This document shows positions 48,436-57,659 of a stretch of 64,000 nucleotides of DNA, piece by piece. The stretch is from Mesorhizobium_K marinum (lineage in GTDB: Bacteria > Pseudomonadota > Alphaproteobacteria > Rhizobiales > Rhizobiaceae). The stretch's first letter is position 1, and each line of letters begins with the position of its first letter. Made by a program: the position numbers and the translations under genes. The notes beneath the pieces are model-generated. The model worked only from the letters and a program-made list of their open reading frames with translations. It was not told the DNA's origin and ran no database searches. Where the stretch lies: assembly GCF_040813715.1 (NCBI RefSeq), contig NZ_JBFOCH010000025.1; one strand, written 5' to 3'.

Positions 48436-48691
48436 ATCGACCACCTCTGGTTGCTTCAGATTCAGGCACGTCCCGTCCTTGTTTTTATCAATTGGTAAAG
48501 GTCTAGGGGAAATCGGCGACACCGGCAATCGACTGCCCGTCGCGATCATGCATAACCCACAGACCGATCGCCTGGGCGCGGAATCGTGGCCACCATGCAC
48601 CTGCGGCAGCCCGTGGGAAGCCATTCAACCGTGACTTGGCGGGTTCCTTCCTATATACGCCGCCTGCGCCGATTTTCCGGGACGTTCCAAT

Positions 48692-50449
48692 TTGCTCAAG
48701 TTCTTCCGCTCCTCCGCAAACCAGCGTCTCGTCGCGCGGCTGTTGCGCGAATCCTTCCGCAAGCACGTTTTCGACTACAGCATCGCGATTTCCGCAATGA
48801 TCGTGGTCGCCGGGATGACCGCGGCAAGCGCCTGGATCATGCGCGACATCGCGAACGAGTTCTCCGGCCCCAAGGACATCGACACCATCTATCTGATAGC
48901 CGGTGCGGTAGCGACGATCTTCATCGTCAAGGGCCTGGCGACCTTCATCCAGACGCTGTTCCTCAGCCGCGCCGGCAACTCGATCATCGCCGACCGGCAG
49001 CTCAGGATCTATGACCGTGTGCTGGAGCACGGCATCGAATTCTACCATTCCTATTCGTCGGCCGACCTGATCATGCGCATCACGCAGAGCGCGCAGAAGG
49101 CGCGTTCGGTGGTCGACACGCTGGTCACGTCGTTCATCCGCGACCTTTTCTCGGTCGTCGGACTGGTTGCGGTCATGGCCGTCCAGCAGCCGATGCTGTC
49201 GCTCGTCGCCTTCATCATCGGCCCGATCGCCATCCTGATGGTCAACAAGCTCCTCAAGAGGACGCGCAAGATCGCGAAGCAGGAACTGGTGTCCGTGTCG
49301 ATCATCATGCGGGTCCTGCAGGAGACGGTATTCGGCGCGCGCATCGTCAAATCCTTCAACCTCGAAGGCATGATGCGCGACCGGATGTACTCCGCCGTGG
49401 CCGACGTGCAGCGGCGGGCGAACAGCATGGCCGCCCTGCAGGCGATCACCGGCCCGATCATGGAGACGCTTGCCGGCCTAGCGATCGCCGGCGTGATCCT
49501 GATCAGCGGCTACCTGATCGTGGAAGGCGGCCACACGCCCGGTTCGGTCATGGCGTTCATCACGGCGTTGCTGCTTGCCTACGAGCCCGCCAAGCGCCTG
49601 GCGCGGGCGCGCATCGCGCTCGAAAGCGGCATGGTCGGCGTGCGACTGATGTACGAGATGACCGACCGGCCGCTGAAGCTGACGGAGGCGCCGGACGCCA
49701 AGCCGCTGCCGGAAGGCGCCGGCGAAATCAGGTTCGACAACGTCTGCTTCTCCTATCGCGACGACGAACCGGTGCTGACCGACCTCAATATCGTCTTCCC
49801 GGCGGGCAAGATGACCGCGCTCGTCGGCGCCTCCGGCGGCGGCAAGTCGACGGTCCTCAACCTGATCATGCGGCTCTACGACCCTGACAGCGGTCGGGTG
49901 CTGTTCGACGGGGTGGATATCAAGGACGCGACGCTGCATTCCCTGCGCGAAAGGTTCGCCTATGTCAGCCAGGACACGTTCCTGTTCGACGCGACGGTGA
50001 TGCACAATATCCGCATGGGTCGGCAGGACGCCACCGACGACGAGGTGATCGCCGCTGCCAAGGCCGCCAACGCGCACGCCTTCATCAAGGCGTTGCCCGA
50101 CGGCTACGACACCAACATCGGCGAAAACGGCGTGCTGCTTTCGGGCGGCCAGCGGCAGCGCATCTCGATCGCGCGCGCGATGCTGCGCAATTCGCAGGTC
50201 CTGCTGCTCGACGAGGCCACCAGCGCACTCGATGCCGAATCGGAATCGCTGTTCCGCGACGCGCTCGACAACCTGCAGGAAGGACGCACGACGATCGCGA
50301 TTGCCCATCGGCTGTCGACCGTGCATCGCGCCCACAACATCATCGTCATGGATGGCGGCCGGGCGATCGAGCAGGGAACGCATGCCGAACTGCTGGCCAA
50401 GCCCGACGGCGCCTACCGCAAGCTGCACGAATACCAGTTCCTTCCCTGA
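48692..50449 (+). CDS. ABC transporter ATP-binding/permease protein (MsbA-like)
   Basis: A 585-aa half-transporter: six membrane segments (residues about 25-310) then an ATPase domain with Walker A ALVGASGGGKST, Q-loop YVSQDTFLFDATV, signature LLSGGQRQRISIARAM, Walker B VLLLDEATSALD and AIAHRLSTV. It resembles lipid A/lipid flippases such as MsbA. A TTG start at 48692 is used. Its upstream spacer (48436-48691) holds both this promoter and that of the BMP operon; no clear operator was found. Function cannot be narrowed. Confidence 0.85.
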   Translation: MLKFFRSSANQRLVARLLRESFRKHVFDYSIAISAMIVVAGMTAASAWIMRDIANEFSGPKDIDTIYLIAGAVATIFIVKGLATFIQTLFLSRAGNSIIADRQLRIYDRVLEHGIEFYHSYSSADLIMRITQSAQKARSVVDTLVTSFIRDLFSVVGLVAVMAVQQPMLSLVAFIIGPIAILMVNKLLKRTRKIAKQELVSVSIIMRVLQETVFGARIVKSFNLEGMMRDRMYSAVADVQRRANSMAALQAITGPIMETLAGLAIAGVILISGYLIVEGGHTPGSVMAFITALLLAYEPAKRLARARIALESGMVGVRLMYEMTDRPLKLTEAPDAKPLPEGAGEIRFDNVCFSYRDDEPVLTDLNIVFPAGKMTALVGASGGGKSTVLNLIMRLYDPDSGRVLFDGVDIKDATLHSLRERFAYVSQDTFLFDATVMHNIRMGRQDATDDEVIAAAKAANAHAFIKALPDGYDTNIGENGVLLSGGQRQRISIARAMLRNSQVLLLDEATSALDAESESLFRDALDNLQEGRTTIAIAHRLSTVHRAHNIIVMDGGRAIEQGTHAELLAKPDGAYRKLHEYQFLP

Positions 50450-50469
50450 GGGCGGACGCGCCGCGCATC

Positions 50470-51570
50470 ATGAACCAAGCCCCCCTGCAGCCCGTCTTCG
50501 ACGGCCACAACGACGTCCTGCTCAGGCTGTGGAACCATGCCGCGAAGGGCATCGATCCGGTCGCGGAATTCATCGACGGGCCGACAGCGCTCGGCATCAA
50601 AGGCGCCGAGCGGGGACATATCGACCGGGCCCGCGCCAGGGCGGGTGGTCTGATCGGCGGCCTCTGCGCCATCTACATCTCGTCGGGCGATCTAGACTTC
50701 GCTGCGCCTGACGAGAGCGGCCGCTACGCCACGCCTCTCGCCGCGCCGCTGGAACGCCGGCCCTCGCTCGACGTCGCGCTGGAGATGATGGCGATTGCGC
50801 TGCGCATCGACCGGGCCGGTGGATGGAGCATCTGCCGCGGTTCGGCCGACATCGCGGCGGCGGCGAGCGCCGGGTCCTTCGCCGCCGTCCTGCACATGGA
50901 GGGCTGCGAGCCGCTCGACGCCGACCTCTCCGCGCTGGAAACATTCCATGCCGCCGGCCTGCGCTCGCTCGGGCCGGTGTGGAGCCGCCCAAACATCTTC
51001 GGGCACGGCGTGCCCTTCGCCTATCCGATGAGCCCCGACACCGGTCCGGGTCTCACCGATGCCGGCAGGCGGCTGGTGACGGCATGCAACAGGCTCGGCA
51101 TCCTCATCGACCTGGCGCACATCACCGAGAAGGGATTTTGGGACGTCGCCGGCCTCACGGACCAGCCGCTGGTAGTCAGCCACTCCAACGCCCACGCGGT
51201 GACGCCGGCGGCGCGCAACCTGACCGACCGCCAGCTCGACGCGGTACGTGAGAGCAACGGACTTGTCGGCCTCAACTTCGCCGTCGCCATGCTCCGGCCC
51301 GACGGCCGCGAAGACGCCGACACGCCGATTTCGGACATGATCCGCCACATCGACCACCTCGTGGACCGGGTCGGCATCGACGGCGTGGCGATCGGCTCCG
51401 ACTTCGACGGCGCAACGGTTCCAGCGGGGATCGGCGACGCTGCCGGCCTCCAGAAGCTCGTTGAAGGGTTGCGGAACGCCGGTTATGGTCGCGAGGACCT
51501 CGCCAAGATATGCCGGAACAACTGGCTGCGCGTGCTGGCGTCGGCCTGGCGCGAGGCAGCCGCCGCCTGA
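50470..51570 (+). CDS. Membrane dipeptidase family (M19) protein
   Basis: A 366-aa zinc dipeptidase. The first metal pair is in FDGHNDVLLRLW, the bridging glutamate in LHMEGCEPLD, and later ligand histidines in LIDLAHITEKGFWD and VVSHSNAHAVTP; IGSDFDGATVP is also conserved. It lacks a signal peptide, so a cytoplasmic role is likely. It starts 20 bp after the ABC gene, so the two may be cotranscribed. The substrate (dipeptides or D-aminoacyl amides) is unknown. Confidence 0.9.
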   Translation: MNQAPLQPVFDGHNDVLLRLWNHAAKGIDPVAEFIDGPTALGIKGAERGHIDRARARAGGLIGGLCAIYISSGDLDFAAPDESGRYATPLAAPLERRPSLDVALEMMAIALRIDRAGGWSICRGSADIAAAASAGSFAAVLHMEGCEPLDADLSALETFHAAGLRSLGPVWSRPNIFGHGVPFAYPMSPDTGPGLTDAGRRLVTACNRLGILIDLAHITEKGFWDVAGLTDQPLVVSHSNAHAVTPAARNLTDRQLDAVRESNGLVGLNFAVAMLRPDGREDADTPISDMIRHIDHLVDRVGIDGVAIGSDFDGATVPAGIGDAAGLQKLVEGLRNAGYGREDLAKICRNNWLRVLASAWREAAAA

Positions 51571-51624
51571 GCGCGGCGTACCGGTCGCACATTGTCGGGC
51601 CGACCGGGCAGAATGGAGAACTCC

Positions 51625-51879
51625 ATGACCAAGGTTACCTACGAAGTCGTCGAGCATGACGGCGGCTGGGCCTACAGGCTCGGCCAGACCTATTCGGAGA
51701 CCTTTCCCACGCACGCCGACGCGCTCGCCGCGGCCAGGATCGCGGCGGCCGAACAGCAGGTTGCTGGCAAAACCGAGGGAATCGAGTACGAAGATGCGTC
51801 GGGCCAGTGGCACGACGAGGTTTCGCAAGGCGACGACCGTCCGCAGACGGACGTTTCCGATGAAACCAAGCCAGATTGA
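51625..51879 (+). CDS. DUF2188-like small protein
   Basis: An 84-aa protein. YEVVEHDGGWAYRLGQTYSETFPTHADAL fits the DUF2188 pattern in which a short beta-hairpin (VVxHDGGWAY) is followed by a helix. GGAGAACTCC precedes ATG 51625, preferred over 51592. C-terminal tail is acidic. Function unknown. Confidence 0.7.
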   Translation: MTKVTYEVVEHDGGWAYRLGQTYSETFPTHADALAAARIAAAEQQVAGKTEGIEYEDASGQWHDEVSQGDDRPQTDVSDETKPD

Positions 51880-51899
51880 TCGCGAGCAGGCGGGCGAAA

Positions 51900-52889
51900 A
51901 TGCACATACTTGTCATCGGCGCGGCCGGAATGGTCGGGCGCAAACTGGTCGAGGCGCTGGTCGCCAGGGGCGAAGTATCGGGCAAGCCGGTCGAAAGGCT
52001 GACGCTGGCCGACATCGTCGAGCCTGCCGCTCCGGCGGGCTTTGCCGGCAAGGTCAGCACGGTCGCAACCGACCTCTCGGACGATGGCGTCGCCGCCGGG
52101 CTTGTAGCCGGACGGCCCGACCTGATCTTCCATCTCGCAGCCATCGTCTCCGGAGAAGCCGAAGCCGATTTCGAGAAGGGCTACCGCATCAATCTCGACG
52201 GTACGCGCGAACTGCTCGAGGCGATCAGGCTGGAAGGCAAGCGCGCGCCCTACAAGCCGAAGCTGGTCTTCACGTCTTCGATCGCCGTCTACGGCGAACC
52301 GCTGCCGGCGATCATCGGCGATACCCATCACCACACGCCGCTCACCAGCTACGGCACGCAGAAGGCGATCGGGGAACTGCTGCTGGCCGACTATTCGCGG
52401 CGCGGCTTCCTCGACGGTATCGGCATCAGGCTGCCGACGATCGTGATCCGGCCGGGCAAGCCTAACAAGGCAGCTTCCGGCTTCTTCTCAAACATCCTGC
52501 GCGAGCCGCTGTCGGGGATCGAGGCGATCCTTCCGGTGGACGATAGCGTGCGTCACTGGTTCGCCAGCCCGCGGGCCGCGGTGGGCTTCCTCCTCCATGC
52601 CGCCGAACTCGACACCAGCGCGCTGGGCAGCAAGCGCTCGCTCACCATGCCGGGTCTGTCGGCAACCGTTGGGGAGGAGATCGAGGCGCTGCGCAGGTTC
52701 GCCGGCGAGAACGCAGTCAAGCTGATCCGCCGCCAGCCCGACGAAGCGATCATCAAGATGGTCGGCGGCTGGCCGCAGAACTTTGACGCAAGCCGGGCTA
52801 TCTCGCTCGGCTTCAAGGCCGAGACGTCTTTCGACGAGATCGTCCGGGCGCATGTCGAGGACGAACTCGGCGGCGTCCTGCCCGCATAA
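51900..52889 (+). CDS. NAD-dependent epimerase/dehydratase, D-erythronate dehydrogenase-like
   Basis: A 329-aa extended short-chain dehydrogenase. The NAD motif MHILVIGAAGMVGRKL is at residues 1-16, with FHLAAIVSGEAE, the serine in TSSIAVYG and the catalytic pair YGTQK. The AAIVSGEAE and RLPTIVIRPGKPNKAASGF segments match DenD, which makes 2-oxo-erythronate in sugar-acid catabolism. It stands without denBC-type kinase genes, so the assignment is tentative. Confidence 0.78.
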   Translation: MHILVIGAAGMVGRKLVEALVARGEVSGKPVERLTLADIVEPAAPAGFAGKVSTVATDLSDDGVAAGLVAGRPDLIFHLAAIVSGEAEADFEKGYRINLDGTRELLEAIRLEGKRAPYKPKLVFTSSIAVYGEPLPAIIGDTHHHTPLTSYGTQKAIGELLLADYSRRGFLDGIGIRLPTIVIRPGKPNKAASGFFSNILREPLSGIEAILPVDDSVRHWFASPRAAVGFLLHAAELDTSALGSKRSLTMPGLSATVGEEIEALRRFAGENAVKLIRRQPDEAIIKMVGGWPQNFDASRAISLGFKAETSFDEIVRAHVEDELGGVLPA

Positions 52890-53105
52890 CGACTCGACCC
52901 GGCGAACATGCCGGGATCCCCGAGAAGGGACATCGCGGGGACCCCGGCCGCGCCGGTCGGCTTTCAAGGAAGTTGACGCATGCCTCTCGGTGAGGCTGGG
53001 GCGGTCTTGGCCCCCGGAAAGCCACTGGGTGGTCGGCCGTCCCTGCGCCGAAAGCCCTCGGCATCAAGGCCCTGGAGATCAGGGCCTCCGAAATCACGAA
53101 CGACA
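52890..53105. other. Gene-free region with several stem-loops
   Basis: About 215 bp with no convincing ORF. Inverted repeats: 52911-52922/52936-52947 (CCGGGATCCCCG/CGGGGACCCCGG, one mismatch), 52982-52996 (GCCTC-TCGGT-GAGGC), 53067-53073/53081-53087 (AGGCCCT/AGGGCCT). Structured RNA is possible; it matches none of the standard RNAs I know (rnpB, ffs, ssrA, 6S). Confidence 0.35.
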
Positions 53106-53109
53106 TGAC

Positions 53110-53151
53110 AAAAAAGTTTCAGCGGCAGGTAGAGCCGGCCGCTGAAACTTT
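53110..53151 (-). terminator. Rho-independent terminator of the rpmH-rnpA-yidC operon
   Basis: A perfect 14-bp stem (AAAGTTTCAGCGGC with GCCGCTGAAACTTT) with an 11-nt loop, followed on the minus strand by TTTTTT. It begins 30 bp after the yidC stop. The hairpin may also work weakly for the plus strand. Confidence 0.88.
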
Positions 53152-53180
53152 GGAACAGTGATGAGACGCAGCCGGAAGCG

Positions 53181-55004
53181 CTATTCGGCCGGCGTCGGCT
53201 TCTTCTTGAACAGCCCGATCAGATTGTCCCACAGTTCGATCTTGGCGCCCTGGCGCTTCATGATCACACCCTGCTGGACGATCGACAGGAAGTTGTTCCA
53301 GGCCCAGTAGATGACGAGGCCGGCCGGGAAGGACGCCAGCATGAAGGTGAAGATCACAGGCATCCAGTTGAAGATCATCGCCTGCGTCGGGTCGGGCGGC
53401 GTCGGGTTCATGCGCATCTGCAGGAACATCGTCACGCCCATGATGAGCGGCCAGACGCCGATCAGCAGGAAGGCAGGCACGGTGTAGGGGAGCAGCCCGA
53501 ACAGGTTGAACACCGACGTCGGATCGGGCGCCGCGAGATCCTGAATCCAGCCGAAGAACGGCGCATGCCGCATCTCGATGGTGACATAGAGGACCTTGTA
53601 GAGCGCGAAGAAGACGGGGATCTGGATCAGCACCGGCCAGCAGCCGGCAAGCGGATTGATCTTCTCCGTCTTGTACAGCTCCATCATCGCCTGCTGCTGC
53701 TTCATTTTGTCGTCCGCGTATTTTTCGCGGATCTCGAGCATCTTGGGCTGAACCTTCTTCATGTTCGCCATCGACTTGTAAGACTTGTTGGCAAGCGGGA
53801 AGAAGATCGCCTTGACGACGACGGTGGTGGCGAGGATGGCCAGGCCGAAGTTGCCAAGCGCCTTGTAGAGCCAGTCGATGAGGTAGAACATCGGCTTGGT
53901 GATGAAATAGAACCAGCCCCAGTCGATCAGCAGGTCGAACTGGCGGATCTTCTGGTCGTTCTCGTAGGCCTGGATCGTCCCGACTTCCTTGGCGCCGGCA
54001 AAGACGCGGGTCTCGACGGTGGCCGAGGCGCCCGGCGCGACATCGATCGCGTCGGTCACGAAATCGGCGCGGTAGCGTGGCCGCCCGTTGTCGTCGAAAT
54101 AGGCGTAGCCCGGCTGGAACGCCTGCTGGCCGGACGGTACGAGCGCCACGGCCCAGTATTTGTCGGTGATGCCGAGCCAGCCATCGGTCGATTTGCCCGG
54201 CTTGATCTGCTTGGCCTCCTCGACGTCCGAATAGTCGATCTCCTGCAGCCCTTCCTCGCCGGTCACGCCGATCAGGCCTTCATGCAGCACGTAGATCGAG
54301 GCGGTGGTCGGCTTGTCGAAGCGCATGACACGCCCGTAATTGTGCAGGGCGGCGGGCTTGTCGCCAGCGTTGGCGACGGTGTCCGAGATCGTGAACATGT
54401 AGCTCTGATCGACCGCGATGGTGCGCCGGAAGGTAAGGCCCTTGTCGTTGGTGAAAGTGAGCACGACAGGTGTCGTGGGGGTGAGCGTCTGGTTCCCCTC
54501 TGCCGTCCAGAGCGTATCCGCGCCTGGCAGCGCGCCGGCGTCCGGCTGGCCGATGAACCCGACCTCGGCAAAATAGCCGTGCGGCTTGTCCGGTGGGTTG
54601 AGCAACTGGATCTCAGGCGACCTGTCGTCGACCGTCTCGTGGTAGCGCTTCAGCCGGACGTCGTCGATGCGGCCGCCGACAAGGCTGATAGAGCCCGAAA
54701 GGCTCGGCGTGTCGATCGTCAGGCGCGGGCTCGCGGCTGCAGCGGCTGCGGCAGGGGCTTCGCCGGCCGGCGATGCCGCGGCCGGCAGACCAGGCGTCGC
54801 GCTTCCCGGAAGGCCCGGCGCTTCGCCGGCGGCGCCCGCATTGTTCGTCGCGGCCTGCCCCTGTTCGGCAGCCGTGCGTTCCTGCTCGATGCGAGCAGTT
54901 TCGCGCTGCGACTCGATCTTCGGATTCATGTAGAAGACCTGCCATACGGTCAGGATCAGCACAGAAAGCGCGATGGTGATGAAGAAGTTGCGGTTGTTTT
55001 CCAT
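53181..55004 (-). CDS. yidC: Membrane protein insertase YidC
   Basis: A 607-aa inner-membrane insertase. Residues 1-25 form the first membrane segment (FITIALSVLILTVWQVFYM), followed by an Ala/Pro-rich linker, a large periplasmic domain (about 85-360) and the conserved Oxa1 core with FGLAILATTVVVKAIFFPLANKS and GCWPVLIQIPVFFALYKVLYV. It integrates membrane proteins alone or with SecYEG. It follows rnpA with 12 bp spacing; no yidD lies between them. Confidence 0.95.
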   Translation of the reverse strand: MENNRNFFITIALSVLILTVWQVFYMNPKIESQRETARIEQERTAAEQGQAATNNAGAAGEAPGLPGSATPGLPAAASPAGEAPAAAAAAASPRLTIDTPSLSGSISLVGGRIDDVRLKRYHETVDDRSPEIQLLNPPDKPHGYFAEVGFIGQPDAGALPGADTLWTAEGNQTLTPTTPVVLTFTNDKGLTFRRTIAVDQSYMFTISDTVANAGDKPAALHNYGRVMRFDKPTTASIYVLHEGLIGVTGEEGLQEIDYSDVEEAKQIKPGKSTDGWLGITDKYWAVALVPSGQQAFQPGYAYFDDNGRPRYRADFVTDAIDVAPGASATVETRVFAGAKEVGTIQAYENDQKIRQFDLLIDWGWFYFITKPMFYLIDWLYKALGNFGLAILATTVVVKAIFFPLANKSYKSMANMKKVQPKMLEIREKYADDKMKQQQAMMELYKTEKINPLAGCWPVLIQIPVFFALYKVLYVTIEMRHAPFFGWIQDLAAPDPTSVFNLFGLLPYTVPAFLLIGVWPLIMGVTMFLQMRMNPTPPDPTQAMIFNWMPVIFTFMLASFPAGLVIYWAWNNFLSIVQQGVIMKRQGAKIELWDNLIGLFKKKPTPAE

Positions 55005-55016
55005 GCTTTTGGGATC

Positions 55017-55370
55017 CTAACGCGCCTTGCGCAGCCGCCGCGAAAGCTCCGCCCCGAGTTCCGCGAAGGGAGCGGCAAGCACATCCTCGCGCCCGACGAT
55101 CACATAGTCGCTGCCGCGCCGCATGTCACCTGCGGCCTGAACGCGGACGGCTTCCTTGAGCCGCCGGCGGACGCGGTTGCGCACCACCGCGTTGCCGACT
55201 TTCTTTGTAACCGTGAAGCCGACGCGCGGCGGGGCGTCATCGCCGCGGTCCAGCACTTCAAGCAGAAAAAGCCGTCCGCGGCGCTTTTCGCCACGGCGGA
55301 CGGCCAGAAACTCCGCCCGCTTGCGCAGTCGGGCGGGCGCGGGGTTCCGGAGCTTGCCGGGTACCGGCAA
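55017..55370 (-). CDS. rnpA: Ribonuclease P protein component
   Basis: A 117-aa basic protein that helps the RNase P RNA process tRNA 5' ends. The RNR signature is VVRNRVRRRLKEAVR, preceded by RVGFTVTKKVGNA. A TTG start at 55370 (14 bp after the rpmH stop) is preferred because GAAGG lies 8 bases upstream; no ATG fits. Confidence 0.92.
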   Translation of the reverse strand: MPVPGKLRNPAPARLRKRAEFLAVRRGEKRRGRLFLLEVLDRGDDAPPRVGFTVTKKVGNAVVRNRVRRRLKEAVRVQAAGDMRRGSDYVIVGREDVLAAPFAELGAELSRRLRKAR

Positions 55371-55384
55371 CGGAACGCCTTCGG

Positions 55385-55519
55385 TCAGGCGGAGAGCCGC
55401 TTGCGGCCACGGTTGCGGCGAGCGGCGATCACGCCACGGCCTCCCTTGGTGGCCATGCGGGCACGGAATCCATGCCGACGCTTGCGGACGAGTTTTGACG
55501 GCTGATAGGTACGCTTCAT
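55385..55519 (-). CDS. rpmH: 50S ribosomal protein L34
   Basis: A 44-aa protein, [20 protein letters not shown] onward, ending GRKRLSA. This is the canonical bL34 sequence; the length is standard. It heads the rpmH-rnpA-yidC operon. Confidence 0.97.
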
Positions 55520-55900
55520 TTGTTTTAATACCGCGGCGTGCGGCCCTTCTTAATTCTGTCACCAGTGCAACAGGAGCTTGGCCGGGTGGCCTTGGCGCAA
55601 TAGAAATCGCGCCGGGCGGAGACCCGAGCGTGCGCGGGCTTATAAGAAGAAGGGGCGCGAGAGTCAATGTGACCCCGGCGACGGCAAACCCGGGCGCCAG
55701 GCCCAGGGTCCTTGGCGGGAAAACCGGATGCCGCGGCTCCTGCCGGGACCGGACGGAGGTCATTGGGCCGAGAATTGCCTGGCCTTGCCGGCTCCGGCGC
55801 TTGTCGCGGCACTCGCCACGATTGTAAGGAAGGTCCGGGGTCCACACACGCGACTCGGCCTTCGCCGCGCGAAGCGCCGGGCTTCGGATTGATCGGGTAC
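55520..55900. promoter_or_regulatory. Promoter region of rpmH and of the flavoprotein gene
   Basis: About 380 bp between divergent rpmH and the Lpd-like gene. It has AT-rich sequence just upstream of rpmH (TTGTTTTAATACC, 55520-55532) and otherwise GC-rich DNA. No confident -35/-10, RNA or gene was identified. Confidence 0.4.
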
Positions 55901-57624
55901 ATGGCGAAGGCACTCACACCAGACATCTGCGTTATCGGCGGCGGCACCGGCGGGCTGGCGGTCGCGATGGGCGCCGCAGCCTACGGCGTGGACGTGGTCC
56001 TGGTCGACCGGCCTGCCGCCGGTGGCCGCGCCTGCCTTGCCCACGCGGCGCTGAACGCAGCCGCGAGGCAGGCGCAGGCGATCCGAGACGCCGCGAGGTT
56101 CGGGCTCGCCGAATCCGATCCGGAGATCGACTTCAAGGCGGTAATGTCTGGGGTGCGCGACGTGGTCGCGGGCGCAACGCCGGCCTTCTCGACGGAAAGG
56201 CTGGCCACGCTCGGCGTCACCGTCATCCGCGAAGAGGCGCGCTTCACGGGACGGCGCAGGCTGATTGCCGGCGACACCGAGATCCGCGCGCGCCGCTACG
56301 TGCTGGCGACCGGCTCCTCGGCTGTGGCGCCGGAGATCCCCGGGCTCGACGAGATCGGCGGCCTGAACGCCGACACCGTGCTCGACCTTGATCGCCGGCC
56401 GGCCCACCTGATCATCGTCGGCGGGGATGCGTCTGCCCTAGAACTGGCGCAGACGTTCCGCCGGCTCGGTTCGCAGGTTACTGTGCTCGCCGAGGGCTCC
56501 CTGGTTCCGCGGGAAGATCCCGAAATGGTGGCGGTCCTGACCCGCCGGCTGTCGGCCGAGGGCGTGACCATTCGCGAGGGCGTCAATGTGACGGCGGTCG
56601 AGCGCCGCGGCAAGACGAGCGTCAGGGTGCTCGTNTGCCGGAGATCCCTGGGCTCGACGAGATTGGCGGCCTGAACGCCGACACCGTGCTCGACCTTGAT
56701 CGCCGGCCGGCCCACCTGATCATCGTCGGCGGGGATGCGTCTGCCCTTGAACTGGCGCAGACGTTCCGCCGGCTCGGTTCGCAGGTTACTGTGCTCGCCG
56801 AGGGCTCCCTGGTTCCGCGGGAAGATCCCGAAATGGTGGCGGTCCTGACCCGCCGGCTGTCGGCCGAGGGCGTGACCATTCGCGAGGGCGTCCACTTGAC
56901 GGCGGTCGAGCGCCGCGGCAAGACGAGCGTCAGGGTGCTCGTGGCGACCGGCGAAGGCGCCGAGCCGGACGAGATCGACGGAAGCCACCTGATGGTTGCC
57001 GCCGGCCGCACGCCCGATGTCGCCGCGCTCGACCTGAAGAAGGCGCGCGTCGCCCTCAGGGACGGCGTGGTCGACGTCAGCGCCATGCTGCGCACGACAA
57101 ACAGGCGCATCTATGCGATCGGCGGCGTGGCCGGGGCCGATACGGTCCAGGCCGCCAGGCATCAGGCCGGCCTCGTGCTGAAGGCGCTCCTGTTCCGGCT
57201 GCCGGCGAAGGACCGCGCCATCGTCCCGCGCCTCGTCGGCGCCGACCCCGAACTGGCCAGCGTGGGATTGACCGAGGCCGAGGCGGCCAGGCGCCATCGC
57301 CGCCTGACCATTTTGCGCTGGCCATATGCCGAGAACGACCGGGCGCGAGCCGAGCGAAAAACGGACGGGCATGTGAAGCTGGTTGTGGCGCGAGACGGCG
57401 AACTGCTCGGTGTCTCCATTGCCGGCGCCAACGCGTCCGAAATGATCGGGATTTGGGCGCTGGCCCTCGCCAAACGGCTTGGCCTCAACGAAATGGCGGC
57501 CTCCATTCCGCCCTACCCGACAACCGCCGAAATTGGCAAAGACGCCGCAATCGCCTATTTTGCGGGGAGAGCGCGGCGAGCGCCGGTGCGCAGCATGGTG
57601 CGCCTGCTGCGGATGTTCGGCTGA
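55901..57624 (+). CDS. Lpd-like FAD/NAD(P) oxidoreductase lacking the redox disulfide
   Basis: Repaired length is 471 aa, the size of dihydrolipoamide dehydrogenase. It has the FAD motif CVIGGGTGGLAVAMGAA (10-26), the NAD motif LIIVGGDASALELAQTFRRLGSQVTVL, the IYAIGGVAG FAD contact and the C-terminal dimerisation domain. The redox CxxxxC is absent: GGRACLAHAALNAAAR has C45 but alanine at position 50. The C-terminal HxHPTxxE is IPPYPTTAE without histidines. So it cannot work as a normal disulfide oxidoreductase. An N at 56635 carries a duplicated flank. It is followed 35 bp on by a histidine kinase gene. Confidence 0.85.
56329..56942. other. Unmerged contig overlap in the Lpd-like gene
   Basis: 56329-56634 recurs at 56637-56942 around an N at 56635. 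Differences include GVNVTAVE versus GVHLTAVE. Confidence 0.9.
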
Positions 57625-57659
57625 GGCGGCGCGCCGTTTCCAGGGCTGGGTAGTCTGGC

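Noticed and set aside
52890..53105. RNase P RNA, SRP RNA, tmRNA or 6S RNA
   Set aside because: None of their conserved core sequences could be found in this region.
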